Source of the DNA: Clostridia bacterium
GTDB taxonomy: Bacteria; Bacillota_A; Clostridia; UMGS1883; HGM11501
Direction of reading: 5' to 3'
NCBI GenBank assembly: GCA_017536285.1
Contig: JAFXHP010000062.1
Coordinates: 1-28,324, forward strand
DNA: 28,324 nucleotides
Shown in pieces: positions 14,382 through 22,187 of the stretch. The notes under the pieces were generated by a model. That model saw only the letters and a program-made list of their open reading frames with translations, was not told the origin of the DNA and searched no databases. The first letter of the stretch is position 1; the number at the start of each line of letters is the position of its first letter. Made by a program: the position numbers and the translations under genes.

Positions 14382-15287
14382 TCATTCTGTCATATATAAA
14401 TAAGTGAAGTTTCCTTCCACATTAAATTCTCCGATGCCGGCAGGAACAAAGAAGGTATCTCCCGCCTTTGCCTCAACAGTTCCGCCATTATAGCTGATTT
14501 CTGCAGAGCCTTCCTCGAAAAATATAAGTGCATAGCGGTCGGTTGTTGTTTCCTTTTCTTCGCTTCCGACAACTTTAACAAGGCGGAAATGCTCGCATTT
14601 GCAAAGACGTGTTCTTTTATCCGAAAGCTTTTCTCTTTCCACATTTTTATAAGGCAAAACCTCAGCTGTGGCAATGGCTTCTTCCCTGTGTATTTCTCTT
14701 AAATTACCGTTTTTATCCCGTCTTTCATAGTCATACACACGGAAAGTGGTATCGCTTGACTGCTGAAGCTCTGCAATTACTATTCCTTCGCCTATGGCGT
14801 GAACGGTTTTAGCGGGAACAAAGAAAAAGTCACCCTTTTTAACGGGAACCTTTGATAAGAGTTTTTCCATTCCGCCATCATAGCATGCAGACTTAAATTC
14901 CGCAGAAGTAACCCCTTCTTTAAATCCAAGGTAAAGGAAAGCCCCCTCCTTTGCCGAGAGTACATACCAGCATTCGGTTTTACTTTCTCCGCCACCTAAA
15001 AATTCCGCAGCAGCCTTATCGGGATGAACCTGGACAGAGAGTTTTTCCCTTGCATCAATAAGCTTAAACAAAAGATTAAAGCCGCCCTTTCCTGTCATTT
15101 CGGGATTTTCTGTAAGAAGATTAAAATCCCCCTCCTCAGTTTTACTGCAAAAACCCTTAACCACAGAAGCCTCAAAGGACTCTCCTGTAGTTTCTGTGGG
15201 AATATTTTTCCCGTATAAATCCTTAAGACTTTTTCCTCCCCAAAGGACGTCCTTAAATGCGGGCGTAAGTTTATAAATTTTTTTCAT
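14382..15287 (-). CDS. manA: Mannose-6-phosphate isomerase, class I
   Basis: This 301-residue zinc-dependent isomerase interconverts fructose-6-phosphate and mannose-6-phosphate, feeding mannose use or GDP-mannose synthesis. The cupin-type metal ligands are visible: Gln86 and His88 (VQVHPDKAAAE), Glu105 (TECWYVL) and His163 (TVHAIGEG), plus the closing LQQSSDTTFRVYDY block with the catalytic Arg. The length fits the short Firmicutes type. I chose the ATG at 15287: TGAGGTG (15294-15300) lies 6 bases upstream, while in-frame GTG 15296 and ATG 15293 overlap or touch it. Confidence 0.94.
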   Translation of the reverse strand: MKKIYKLTPAFKDVLWGGKSLKDLYGKNIPTETTGESFEASVVKGFCSKTEEGDFNLLTENPEMTGKGGFNLLFKLIDAREKLSVQVHPDKAAAEFLGGGESKTECWYVLSAKEGAFLYLGFKEGVTSAEFKSACYDGGMEKLLSKVPVKKGDFFFVPAKTVHAIGEGIVIAELQQSSDTTFRVYDYERRDKNGNLREIHREEAIATAEVLPYKNVEREKLSDKRTRLCKCEHFRLVKVVGSEEKETTTDRYALIFFEEGSAEISYNGGTVEAKAGDTFFVPAGIGEFNVEGNFTYLYMTE

Positions 15288-15318
15288 TTGCATCACCTCA
15301 GTATTGAATAATTATATA

Positions 15319-17844
15319 TCAAAAATCCTTCTTTGTCAACTTTGAAACCTCCGATGCCGCAAGAGGCACAAGTGCAAAAAGCAAGGTTGCCAAAGCATGC
15401 TGAAAAGACAAACTCACCGTTTTGAAAATTCTGCACATAAAAGGAACACTGCATGATAGATATTGCAGGAAAACACCTATAAAAAAGGACGCAATAAGCC
15501 ATACATTTTTCTTTCTGCCCGAAGAAAATACGCTTCTTTCGCTTCTCACGGAAAAGGCGTGACTCAGCTGAGAAATGCTTAACGTACAAAACGCCATGCT
15601 GCGTCCTAGTGCTTCTCCTCCGCCAACTCTTGTCGAGCCGTAAACAAATGCCGCATAAGCCGTAACGCCTATAAGCAATCCTTCCAAAATAATCTGCCCG
15701 AACAATCCGTCCGCAAAGAAACCTTTTTGCGGATTTCTGGGTTTTCTCTTCATTATCTCTCCGTCGCCTTTATCCATTCCCAAAGAGATTGCAGGAAGCG
15801 AATCAGTTATTAAGTTAACCCACAAAAGCTCCACGGGATAAAGAATAGCTCCCTTTCCCATTAAAAATCCCGCCATCATCAGAAATACCTCTCCGATATT
15901 TGAAGACAGAAGAAAATGTATTGCGTTTTTTATGTTATCAAAAAGAATTCTTCCCTCGCTTACCGCTTCAACTATAGTTGCAAAATTATCATCAGTTAAA
16001 ACCATATCGGCAGATGATCTTGCAACTTCCGTTCCGCTTTTACCCATGGCACAGCCAATATCCGCCGACGATAAGGCCGGAGCATCGTTCACTCCGTCAC
16101 CTGTCATCGCCACAATGTGTCCCTGCCTCTTAAGTGCCCTGACTATCTTTACCTTATGCTCGGGCAATACTCTTGCAAAAACAGATACTTTGGACAGGGC
16201 TCGCATAAACTCCTCCTCGCTTAAATCATCAATTTCTTCCCCTGTGAGAACTCCGCCCTTTGCAATGGACAGTTCCTCAGCAACGGCCATAGCCGTACTC
16301 TTATGGTCTCCTGTTATCATAATAACTCTTATTCCGGCCTTCCTGCAAAGCCTTACCGCACCATATGCCTCCTTTCGCAAAGGATCGGAAAGTGCCACCA
16401 TGCCGATGAACGTAAGATTATCTTCGCTCTTGTCGGGGGAGGACGTTTTCTTGGCCGCAACAGCAATTACCCGTCTTCCTTTTTTAGCCAAATCCTCGCA
16501 GCTTTTTCTGAGTTTTTCTCTATCCTTTGGAGACATGCTTCTCACTTTTCCGTTTTCGTAAATATTGCTGCAAAAAGGCAGAATAATATCAAATGCACCT
16601 TTCACCAGTGTCGTGAATCCCGAAGGCAGTCTGTTTATCGTAACCATTCTTTTTCTTTTTGAAGAAAATGGTATTTCGTCCACTCTTTCATAATTTTCAT
16701 CAAGAACATTTTTATCTTCGTTGCAGGCTTCAATTATTGCCTTTTCAGTAGGATTTCCCTCTCCGTCTGAGCAGATGGCCATAAGCTTCAATACCAAATC
16801 TTTATCTCCGGCAATCTCCCTTACAGACATCTTATTTTCCGTTAATGTCCCCGTTTTGTCCGAGCATATGCAAGTTGCACTTCCCAAAGTTTCAACGGCG
16901 GATAAATTTCTTACCACCGCCTTCTTTTTTGCCATTTTCGATACAGAAAGTGCCAGCATAACGGTAACTATGGCAGACAGTCCTTCGGGAATCGCCGCCA
17001 CAGCCAGCGACACCGCCGTCATAAACATAAAGAGCGGATCATACCTTTTAACTATTCCGATGAAAAAGAGAAGAACGCAGCAAAAAAGGGCCGAAAGAGC
17101 CATTACTTTACCTGATTTTGAAAGCTTTTCAGCCAGCGGAGTTTTTTCTTCCTTTTCTTCATTTATCATCGTTGCAAGATGCCCCACAGCGGTGTTCATT
17201 CCCGTTTCCGTGACCACACACATGGCGTGTCCGCTACTGACAAGAGCGGAAGAATAAATGCAGTTTGTCCGCTCGGAAAGAGGCGTATCTTCTCTTAAAA
17301 CCGAGTCCCCCTTTTCAACCGGCAAGGATTCTCCGGTGAGAGCCGATTCGTCCACCGAAAAAGCAGATGAAGAAAGTATCCTTGCATCCGCTGTAGCTTT
17401 ATCTCCTGCCTTCAGATATATTATATCGCCCGGAACAAGAAGAGATGAATCCACAGTTTGCTTAATGCCGTTTCTTAAAACCGTACACTTTGGCACAATC
17501 ATGCTTTTAAGGGCTTCTATTGCCGCATCGGCACGGCTTTCTTGCACAATTCCGATAATTGCATTAACTATGACAATGGAAAGAATTATCAAAGGTTCGG
17601 TAAAATCGTTTTCTCCTCCCAGAAGTGATACCCCATAGGAAAGGACCGAAGCAATAATCAGTGCCATTATGGAAAAATCAGCAAACTGCGATAAAAAACG
17701 CCTGATTATTCCTTTTTTCTTTTTTCCCGCAATAACATTCTTGCCGTAAGATATAAGTCTTTTCCCGCACTCTTCATCTGTAAGTCCGGAAAAACCGGTT
17801 GCAAGCTTTTTTAAAACATCCTCTTTTTTCATGCTGTGGTACAT
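15319..17844 (-). CDS. P-type Ca2+-transporting ATPase (type IIA)
   Basis: The product is 841 residues from the ATG at 17844. A TTG at 17847 is better spaced from GGGGG (17857-17861), and an ATG at 17856 touches it, so the exact start is uncertain. Motifs in order: N-terminal cation ATPase domain (MKKEDVLKKLAT), actuator TGES (170-173), PEGL in membrane helix 4 (286-289, AAIPEGLSAIV), phosphorylation Asp329 (CSDKTGTLTEN), MITGDHKSTA, and MTGDGVNDAPAL. Membrane helix 6 has WVNLITDSLPA, with the Asn and Asp that bind calcium in SERCA-type pumps. It should export Ca2+ from the cytoplasm. It heads the minus-strand run that continues with manA 31 bases later. Confidence 0.93.
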   Translation of the reverse strand: MYHSMKKEDVLKKLATGFSGLTDEECGKRLISYGKNVIAGKKKKGIIRRFLSQFADFSIMALIIASVLSYGVSLLGGENDFTEPLIILSIVIVNAIIGIVQESRADAAIEALKSMIVPKCTVLRNGIKQTVDSSLLVPGDIIYLKAGDKATADARILSSSAFSVDESALTGESLPVEKGDSVLREDTPLSERTNCIYSSALVSSGHAMCVVTETGMNTAVGHLATMINEEKEEKTPLAEKLSKSGKVMALSALFCCVLLFFIGIVKRYDPLFMFMTAVSLAVAAIPEGLSAIVTVMLALSVSKMAKKKAVVRNLSAVETLGSATCICSDKTGTLTENKMSVREIAGDKDLVLKLMAICSDGEGNPTEKAIIEACNEDKNVLDENYERVDEIPFSSKRKRMVTINRLPSGFTTLVKGAFDIILPFCSNIYENGKVRSMSPKDREKLRKSCEDLAKKGRRVIAVAAKKTSSPDKSEDNLTFIGMVALSDPLRKEAYGAVRLCRKAGIRVIMITGDHKSTAMAVAEELSIAKGGVLTGEEIDDLSEEEFMRALSKVSVFARVLPEHKVKIVRALKRQGHIVAMTGDGVNDAPALSSADIGCAMGKSGTEVARSSADMVLTDDNFATIVEAVSEGRILFDNIKNAIHFLLSSNIGEVFLMMAGFLMGKGAILYPVELLWVNLITDSLPAISLGMDKGDGEIMKRKPRNPQKGFFADGLFGQIILEGLLIGVTAYAAFVYGSTRVGGGEALGRSMAFCTLSISQLSHAFSVRSERSVFSSGRKKNVWLIASFFIGVFLQYLSCSVPFMCRIFKTVSLSFQHALATLLFALVPLAASEVSKLTKKDF

Positions 17845-17920
17845 CAATGAGATCATCCCCCTTTCTTCACATAATATTCACAAAAAAGTATCACTATGAT
17901 AACAAAAAAGGCTTTTCTTT

Positions 17921-17948
17921 TTGACATTTTTATGATATACTGTAGGAT
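17921..17948 (+). promoter_or_regulatory. Probable promoter of rph-rdgB
   Basis: TTGACA (17921-17926), 16-base spacer, TAGGAT (17943-17948). The -10 box matches only 4 of 6 bases, so placement is uncertain. The transcript would start near 17955, about 29 bases before the ATG. Confidence 0.42.
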
Positions 17949-17983
17949 ACCAATAATATATATAAACACCAAGGAGGTTAACT

Positions 17984-18721
17984 ATGAGATCTGACGGAAG
18001 AAGCTTAAACGAAACAAGGAATGTTAAAATTACAAGAGATTTTACAAAATATGCCAAAGGCAGCGTTTTAATAGAAACTGGAGAAACCAAGGTCATAGTT
18101 ACCGCATCCGTTGACGAAAAGGTTCCGCCTTTTAAAAAGGATACAGGTTCAGGCTTTATAACGGCAGAATATTCCATGCTCCCCGGAGCAACGGCGGAAC
18201 GTAACAGTCGTGATATACAAAAACTTAAATTAAACGGCCGCAGTGCTGAAATACAGCGTCTTATCGGCCGCTGCATAAGAGCAGGCTTTGATATGGATAA
18301 ATTAGGCGAACGTACAATTCAGATTGACTGTGACGTAATCCAGGCGGACGGCGGAACAAGAACCGCATCTATTACAGGTGCTTTTGTTGCAACCTTAATT
18401 GCCGTAGCAAAGCTTATGGATGAAGGACTTATAACCGAAAATCCCGTAAAAACGCAGATTGCCGCAGTAAGCCTCGGTAAGGTTGGCGGAGAAATAATGA
18501 CAGACCTTTGCTATGAGGAAGATTGCCGTGCAGACGTTGACATGAACTTAATCCTCGACGGAGACTTCAATATCGTTGAAATCCAGGGAGCCGCAGAGCA
18601 TGGCACATATAAAAAAGCTGAGCTTGACGAGCTTTTCGAACTCGGAGCAGCATCCATAGCCCGCCTTTTCGATGCTCAGAAGGCCGTGCTTAAAGAAAAT
18701 GAACTGGCACTTTTAAAATGA
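17984..18721 (+). CDS. rph: Ribonuclease PH
   Basis: This 245-residue phosphorolytic 3'-5' exoribonuclease trims tRNA 3' ends. It begins MRSDGRSLNETRNVKI, the family N-terminus. GSGFITAEYSMLPGAT, RNGRSAEIQRLIGR-type residues (LNGRSAEIQRLIGRCIRA), the phosphate-site region DCDVIQADGGTRTASITGA and the C-terminal VEIQGAAEHGTY are all present. AAGGAGG lies just upstream of the ATG. rdgB follows after 15 bases, a gene order common in Firmicutes. Confidence 0.97.
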   Translation: MRSDGRSLNETRNVKITRDFTKYAKGSVLIETGETKVIVTASVDEKVPPFKKDTGSGFITAEYSMLPGATAERNSRDIQKLKLNGRSAEIQRLIGRCIRAGFDMDKLGERTIQIDCDVIQADGGTRTASITGAFVATLIAVAKLMDEGLITENPVKTQIAAVSLGKVGGEIMTDLCYEEDCRADVDMNLILDGDFNIVEIQGAAEHGTYKKAELDELFELGAASIARLFDAQKAVLKENELALLK

Positions 18722-18736
18722 TGAAAGGATGATACC

Positions 18737-19327
18737 ATGCGTCTTATAATGGCCACAAACAACCAAGGAAAAGTAAAAGAATTATCCGCCCTTTTAAGCT
18801 CCGATTTCGAGGTATTAACCTTAAAAGAAGCAGGCTTTGAAATTGAAGTTGAAGAGGACGGAACCACCTTTACGGAAAACGCAGTCAAAAAAGCACTCGA
18901 AACCTATAAAATCACAAAAATGCCCTCCATCGGAGATGATTCCGGTCTTTGCGTTGAGGCACTTTCCGATGCTCCCGGAATATATTCTGCACGCTGGGCA
19001 GGAGAAGGAGCAACTCAGGACGAGTTAATCGGAAAGCTTCACTCAGAGCTTTCCGGAAAAGAAAATAAAAAAGCAAAGTTTGTATCCGTAATCGCCCTTG
19101 CTTTCTCAGAAAATGATATTGTAATAGCCCAAGGTGAATGTTCCGGCGAAATAATTGACGAAAAAAGAGGCAACGGCGGCTTTGGATATGATCCCGTTTT
19201 CTACGTTCCCTCTCTCGGCAAAACTTTTTCAGAGCTTTCCTTGGAAGAAAAAAACAAAATCAGTCACAGAGCAAACGCTCTTTTTGCTCTGTGTGATAAG
19301 CTTAAACAACGTGGCATTTTAAAATAA
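18737..19327 (+). CDS. rdgB: RdgB/HAM1-family dITP/XTP pyrophosphatase
   Basis: This 196-residue enzyme hydrolyses non-canonical purine nucleoside triphosphates (ITP, dITP, XTP) to monophosphates, keeping them out of DNA and RNA. Family landmarks are the N-terminal MATNNQGKVKEL, TFTENAVKKA, the catalytic-site GDDSGLCVEAL, GIYSARWAGEGA, GNGGFGYDPVFYVP, and FSELSLEEKNKISHRANAL near the C-terminus. AAAGGA precedes the ATG. The gene is co-transcribed with rph. Confidence 0.97.
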   Translation: MRLIMATNNQGKVKELSALLSSDFEVLTLKEAGFEIEVEEDGTTFTENAVKKALETYKITKMPSIGDDSGLCVEALSDAPGIYSARWAGEGATQDELIGKLHSELSGKENKKAKFVSVIALAFSENDIVIAQGECSGEIIDEKRGNGGFGYDPVFYVPSLGKTFSELSLEEKNKISHRANALFALCDKLKQRGILK

Positions 19328-19330
19328 AAC

Positions 19331-19350
19331 AAGACCGCATAAGCGGCCTT
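19331..19350. terminator. Terminator between rdgB and the small-protein locus, best on the minus strand
   Basis: The hairpin arms are 19331-19338 and 19343-19350 with a 4-base loop. On the minus strand all 8 pairs form (one G-U) and GTTTTATTTT follows, a good terminator for the 43-residue gene. On the plus strand one pair is an A-C mismatch, and the T-run only starts after GCCATA. It may still serve rdgB weakly. Confidence 0.65.
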
Positions 19351-19364
19351 GCCATATTTTTCTC

Positions 19365-19496
19365 TCAGCAGATGCAACCGCAATTGCAGTCGTTGCCACC
19401 GTTATTTGTTCCTGTATTGCAGCCTGTGCCGCAGCAACAGAAAATAAGTATAAGAACAATAATCCAGAGACATCCGCAGTTGTTTGAACCAAACAT
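19365..19496 (-). CDS. 43-residue Cys-rich single-helix membrane protein
   Basis: A small gene with a clear ribosome site (AAAGGAG, 7 bases before the ATG) and a terminator after the stop. Layout: MFGSNNCGC (1-9), then a hydrophobic helix LWIIVLILIF (10-19), a CCC cluster (20-22), a Gly/Asn/Thr linker, and the tail DCNCGCIC (36-43). Ten of 43 residues are Cys. It resembles, in style only, the tiny Gly/Cys-rich membrane proteins of Firmicutes grouped loosely with YjcZ-like sporulation proteins. Another frame over the same bases is open for about 80 codons but lacks a ribosome site. The related 31-residue gene lies just upstream on the same strand, suggesting duplication. Function is unknown. 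Confidence 0.68.
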   Translation of the reverse strand: MFGSNNCGCLWIIVLILIFCCCGTGCNTGTNNGGNDCNCGCIC

Positions 19497-19531
19497 AATA
19501 AAACTCCTTTCAAAATAAGAAACAATTGCTT

Positions 19532-19573
19532 CAGGGAAGATTTTTCGTTCCCTGCCCGCAAAATGCGGGCAGG
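19532..19573 (-). promoter_or_regulatory. Overlapping alternative hairpins between the two small genes
   Basis: A 9-bp GC-rich stem (CCTGCCCGC at 19551-19559, GCGGGCAGG at 19565-19573) shares bases 19551-19554 with a second 7-bp stem (CAGGGAA at 19532-19538, TTCCCTG at 19548-19554). The two cannot form together. Neither is followed by a U-run on the minus strand, so a plain terminator is unlikely. Confidence 0.5.
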
Positions 19574-19583
19574 TGCCTTATAA

Positions 19584-19679
19584 TCAGTTACAGCCGCCGT
19601 ATGTGCCGGTGCCGGATAAAAGGATTATAATAAGAATTATAATAATCCATGATCCGCTGTTATTATTTGAGCAAAACAT
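19584..19679 (-). CDS. 31-residue single-helix membrane protein related to the 43-residue neighbour
   Basis: The peptide is MFCSNNNSGS, a helix WIIIILIIILL (11-21), then SGTGTYGGCN. It aligns with the neighbour through MFxSNN, the Trp-Ile-Ile start of the helix at the same residue number (11), and a Gly-Thr-Gly after the helix. The neighbour's Cys residues are largely lost here (two remain). The ribosome site AAGGAGG (19686-19692) is strong, but it can be paired into a hairpin. At 31 codons, coding potential alone would be weak; the ribosome site and the similarity to the neighbour make the case. Function is unknown. Confidence 0.58.
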   Translation of the reverse strand: MFCSNNNSGSWIIIILIIILLSGTGTYGGCN

Positions 19680-19683
19680 AAAA

Positions 19684-19736
19684 ATCCTCCTTTTATTTAA
19701 GAGGATGTTCCTCTTAAGGAGCTTTATTTAAGCTCC
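19684..19736 (-). promoter_or_regulatory. Leader of the small-protein genes with mutually exclusive hairpins over the ribosome site
   Basis: In minus-strand RNA, AAGAGG (19715-19710) can pair with CCUCUU (19704-19699). Alternatively AUCCUCUU (19706-19699) can pair with the ribosome site segment AGGAGGAU (19691-19684), giving 8 pairs with one G-U. A third hairpin lies upstream (19736-19730 with 19724-19718, 7 bp). This geometry would allow an open/closed translational switch. Confidence 0.42.
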
Positions 19737-19808
19737 CATGACATAATATGTGAAATGCCGATTTTTGGTTACACATAATTTTATTTAATTTTGAGAAAGG
19801 ATAAAATC

Positions 19809-20918
19809 ATGAGATTTTTAATTCTATCTGTCACCGCAGGACAAGGACATCATAAATGTGCAAATGCTTTGTCAGATGCCTTAGTTAAAAAAGGGCATAC
19901 CGCAGAAACATTGGATGTTTATAAATTTGCATTTTCTCCCCTGGGCGAAACAATTGACAAAGGCTATCTTTTATCCACCAAGCACATGCCCGAGCTTTAC
20001 GGAAAATTTTACCGCATGGCTGACGAACACGGAATCGGTTCAGGTCTCACCAAAGAAACTCAGAAACTCATGTACAAAAAGGTTTCCGAATATATAAATG
20101 ATTTTGCTCCCGACTGCCTTATCTGCACCCATGTTTTTCCTGCTATAATGCTTACATCTGCTAAAAAACATAAAAAAATCAGCGATATTCCCACAATAGG
20201 CATTATAACCGACTTCACAGTGCACCCCTATTGGCAAAAGAGCAACCTTGATGCATATGTGGTTCCCAGTGAACTGCTGGGCTATCAGTGTCAGAAGAAA
20301 AATATACCCGAAGAAAAAGTTTTCCCTTTAGGCATTCCGATTTCGGAAAAGTTCTCGGAGATTATTCCTTGCCGGGAAGCCAGAAATATTCTTGGTATAG
20401 AAGACAAAAACACCATACTATTTATGACCGGAAGCATGGGCTTCGGCAATGTGCCTGAACTCATCAGGAAAATCGACTCCCTCAAAGGTGATTTTCAGAT
20501 ACTTTGTGTCTGCGGAAACAACAAAAATAATTTCGAGGAAATTTCTTCCGGTGTGTATTCACATAACGTATATACATATGGTTTTGTGGACAATATAAAC
20601 ATTATGATGGATGCTTCAGACTTCATAATAACAAAGCCCGGCGGACTTTCTGTTTCCGAAAGCCTTTCAAAGCACCTCCCCATGATTTTAGTTGAGCCAA
20701 TCCCCGGTCAGGAAACCCGAAACAGAGAATTTTTGCTCAACTCGGGCCTTGCGGTTGCTGTAAGCCGCTCCCTTCCCCTAGAAGAAGCAGTATACCGTCT
20801 TAACAAAAACCGCAATATACTTTCTTCCATGAAGGAACTCACAAAGCACTACGCTCATCCAAATTCCGCTTCAGATGTGGCAGACCTTGCCATAAGCCTC
20901 GGAGAAAGCCAGCGATAA
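19809..20918 (+). CDS. MGDG-synthase-like glycosyltransferase (processive diacylglycerol glucosyltransferase type)
   Basis: This 369-residue enzyme is of the GT28 family. The N-terminal domain has SVTAGQGHHKCANAL (about 6-20), the MGDG-synthase fold signature. The C-terminal domain has the nucleotide-sugar site: FMTGSMGFGN, ITKPGGLSVSESLS and EPIPGQETRNREFL. Relatives such as UgtP add glucose or galactose to diacylglycerol, making membrane glycolipids that can anchor lipoteichoic acid. I start at ATG 19809 with AAAGGA upstream, not at the in-frame TTG 19791 that precedes the ribosome site. It heads an operon with ymfF, ymfH and lgt, all membrane- or surface-related. The promoter is weak or atypical (CATAAT at 19774-19779 without a good -35). 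Confidence 0.9.
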   Translation: MRFLILSVTAGQGHHKCANALSDALVKKGHTAETLDVYKFAFSPLGETIDKGYLLSTKHMPELYGKFYRMADEHGIGSGLTKETQKLMYKKVSEYINDFAPDCLICTHVFPAIMLTSAKKHKKISDIPTIGIITDFTVHPYWQKSNLDAYVVPSELLGYQCQKKNIPEEKVFPLGIPISEKFSEIIPCREARNILGIEDKNTILFMTGSMGFGNVPELIRKIDSLKGDFQILCVCGNNKNNFEEISSGVYSHNVYTYGFVDNINIMMDASDFIITKPGGLSVSESLSKHLPMILVEPIPGQETRNREFLLNSGLAVAVSRSLPLEEAVYRLNKNRNILSSMKELTKHYAHPNSASDVADLAISLGESQR

Positions 20919-20933
20919 AGAAAGGACTACTCT

Positions 20934-22187
20934 ATGACAAAAATTGAAATTAAAAACGGGATAAACCTCTATCTTTTTCCCGAAAAAAAGTTTAAGACAT
21001 ATTATGCAGGCATTCATTTTCATACCCCACTTAATGCCGACACTGCCACCGAGCACGCACTTATTCCTCTTATACTTAAAAGAGGAAGCAAAAACTATCC
21101 CTCAAAATCGGCAATTTCAGAAAAGCTTGATATGCTTATGGGTGCATCTTTATCCGCCTTCGTGCAGAAAAAAGGAGAAAGCCAGCTTCTTTCCCTTTCG
21201 ATAAGCGGAGTTTCTGACAGCTTTGCACCTTTTGGAGAATGTTTCAACGAAGGAATAAATCTCCTTTCCGACATAGCTCTTAACCCCATTCTGCCCTTTA
21301 ACGAAGAATATTTAAGCAGCGAAAAAAAGCATCTCCGAGACATTATAGAAAGCGAAAAGAATGACAAAAGACATTATTCTGTTTCAAGGTGTAAAGAGGA
21401 AATGAATAAAAACACGCCCTATGCCGTACCCGAAAACGGATATGCTGACAAAATAGATGAAATAAACTCGAACAGTCTTGAAAAGCGTTATCTTGATATA
21501 ATCAAAACCTCCCCAATAGATATTCTTATAGTAGGAAACTTTGATGAAGATGCTGCCTCAAAAATCATTTCATCCTGCCTTTTACGCCTGCCGGAAAGAG
21601 ACGGTAACTATCCTGTAACTCAGCCCTCCGTTCCCGATGATATATTCACAGTTACGGAAAGCATGGAAGTTTCCCAGGGCAAACTTTGTATAGGCTTCAC
21701 AACACCGGTTCCTTCAGCTTCAAGCGAGGATTATCCGGCATTAATGGTTTATAACTCCATTTTTGGCGGCGGTGCACATTCCAAGCTTTTTATGAATGTC
21801 AGGGAAAAGCTTTCTCTTGCTTATTATGCCGGAAGTTCCTACGAACGCTCAAAAGGAATAATCATCGTATCCAGTGGCATTGAAAGTAAAAATTTCGAAA
21901 AAGCCAGGGATGAAATTTTCCTTCAGCATAAATCAATGACCACAGGGGATATAACAGATACCGAGCTTTCTGTTTCCAAAAAAGCCCTTATTAATGCACT
22001 TAAGGCAACAGGAGATTCCGTTGGAGCTATTGCATCTTTCTACCTTTCTTCCATTTTACAGAACATTACCTTTTCAAAAGAAGCTCTGGCAGAAAAAATT
22101 GACAAAGTTACCGTTGATGATGTTGTCAGAGTAGGAAAAAGCATAGCTCCCAAGACAATTTATTTCCTGAAAGGAGCTGACAGATAA
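20934..22187 (+). CDS. ymfF: M16-family peptidase-like protein lacking the zinc motif (YmfF type)
   Basis: This 417-residue protein has two M16 half-domains. The zinc motif HxxEH is absent: the matching stretch reads TATEHALIPLILKRGS. The second half has the family element NSIFGGGAHSKLFMNVREKLSLAYYAGS. In known M16 pairs one subunit is catalytic and the other is not; the next gene supplies the catalytic one. The two genes overlap by one base (TAATG), which suggests equal synthesis of a heterodimer. The start is 15 bases after the glycosyltransferase stop. The peptide substrate in the YmfF/YmfH family is not established. Confidence 0.9.
   Translation: MTKIEIKNGINLYLFPEKKFKTYYAGIHFHTPLNADTATEHALIPLILKRGSKNYPSKSAISEKLDMLMGASLSAFVQKKGESQLLSLSISGVSDSFAPFGECFNEGINLLSDIALNPILPFNEEYLSSEKKHLRDIIESEKNDKRHYSVSRCKEEMNKNTPYAVPENGYADKIDEINSNSLEKRYLDIIKTSPIDILIVGNFDEDAASKIISSCLLRLPERDGNYPVTQPSVPDDIFTVTESMEVSQGKLCIGFTTPVPSASSEDYPALMVYNSIFGGGAHSKLFMNVREKLSLAYYAGSSYERSKGIIIVSSGIESKNFEKARDEIFLQHKSMTTGDITDTELSVSKKALINALKATGDSVGAIASFYLSSILQNITFSKEALAEKIDKVTVDDVVRVGKSIAPKTIYFLKGADR

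Noticed and set aside
15932..16561. A 209-codon plus-strand frame inside the Ca2+ ATPase gene (and similar ones at 16721-17257 and 17258-17638)
   Set aside because: These are antisense shadows of a fully conserved ATPase with all motifs. They have no ribosome sites and no recognisable domains.
17889..17901. Inverted repeat TATCA-CTA-TGATA between the Ca2+ ATPase and rph as an operator
   Set aside because: Only 5 bp per arm in AT-rich DNA and not placed over a convincing promoter; chance is likely.
19319..19561. An 80-codon minus-strand frame over the small Cys-rich gene
   Set aside because: It has no ribosome site at its start, reads through the terminator hairpin, and is in a different frame from the 43-residue gene, which has a good ribosome site and a relative next to it.
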